From contig JAOAFH010000014.1 of the NCBI GenBank assembly GCA_026416355.1, positions 1 to 13,661 of the forward strand: a stretch of 13,661 bases of DNA. Reading direction: 5' to 3'. Position numbers and translations under genes: made by a program. This document shows, one piece after another, positions 13,661 through 13,661 of the stretch. Origin of the DNA: Clostridiales bacterium (GTDB lineage: Bacteria; Bacillota; Clostridia; Clostridiales; Caloramatoraceae). The notes under the pieces were generated by a model, which did not search any database, was not told where the DNA came from, and saw nothing but the letters and a program-made list of their open reading frames with translations. The first letter of the stretch is position 1, and every line of letters starts with the position of its first letter.

Positions 13661-13661
13661 T

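Noticed and set aside
13621..13661. Plus-strand ATG at 13621 opening a frame to the window edge
   Set aside because: No ribosome-binding site, only 13 codons visible, and residues (CLIYLQLLYQQL) suggest random AT-rich sequence.

Overview
The window is AT-rich DNA from a low-GC, probably spore-forming member of the Clostridia. The evidence is A/T-ending codons with AGA arginine, strong AGGAGG ribosome-binding sites, the sporulation genes yqfC and yqfD, and the gene order rsmE-mtaB-hit-rpsU-yqeY-yqfC-yqfD-phoH-pgpH-ybeY-dgkA, a conserved housekeeping block in Clostridia and other Firmicutes. The sequence alone does not fix the genus.

Region 1 (1-169) is a breakpoint. The first ~80 bases, read on the minus strand, encode part of the C-terminal domain of a glycyl-radical enzyme. 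They abut, without a gap, the last ~30 codons of the rRNA methyltransferase gene rsmE on the plus strand, whose stop overlaps the mtaB start. This is either a real rearrangement or an assembly chimera.

Region 2 (166-8432, plus strand) carries mtaB (tRNA ms2t6A37), a HIT nucleotide hydrolase, rpsU (S21; a 58-codon gene starting with GTG behind its own promoter), yqeY and a terminator. It continues with yqfC, yqfD, phoH, pgpH (c-di-AMP phosphodiesterase), ybeY and a fused undecaprenol/diacylglycerol kinase-PAP2 phosphatase. The genes are tightly packed (ATGA overlaps or gaps under 20 nt) and centre on translation, rRNA maturation, sporulation and envelope or second-messenger metabolism. Several coding starts are set here by the ribosome-binding site and are 2-11 codons shorter than the longest reading frame.

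Region 3 (8433-9920) holds a 60-nt imperfect hairpin after dgkA and a complete IS30-family element (8601-9914). The element has a DD33E transposase, asymmetric terminal inverted repeats, a 3-bp ATT target duplication and a 125-bp nested hairpin behind the transposase. It lies three bases beyond the stop of the neighbouring bgl gene.

Region 4 (9921-13661, minus strand) is a beta-glucoside utilisation operon. It encodes a PTS EIIBCA permease (bglP) and a GH1 6-phospho-beta-glucosidase, which together import, phosphorylate and hydrolyse aryl- or beta-glucosides. The leader has a LicT/BglG-type RAT sequence whose 3' end can pair with the bglP ribosome-binding site, suggesting an unusual translational variant of the classical antitermination switch. 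Further upstream are AATAAAT heptamer repeats, a 17-bp dyad, a consensus DnaA box and the tail of an unidentified open frame at the window edge.

No CRISPR array, tRNA, rRNA or known defence system is visible. The best candidates for something new are the bglP leader switch, the IS30 hairpin and the left-edge junction.
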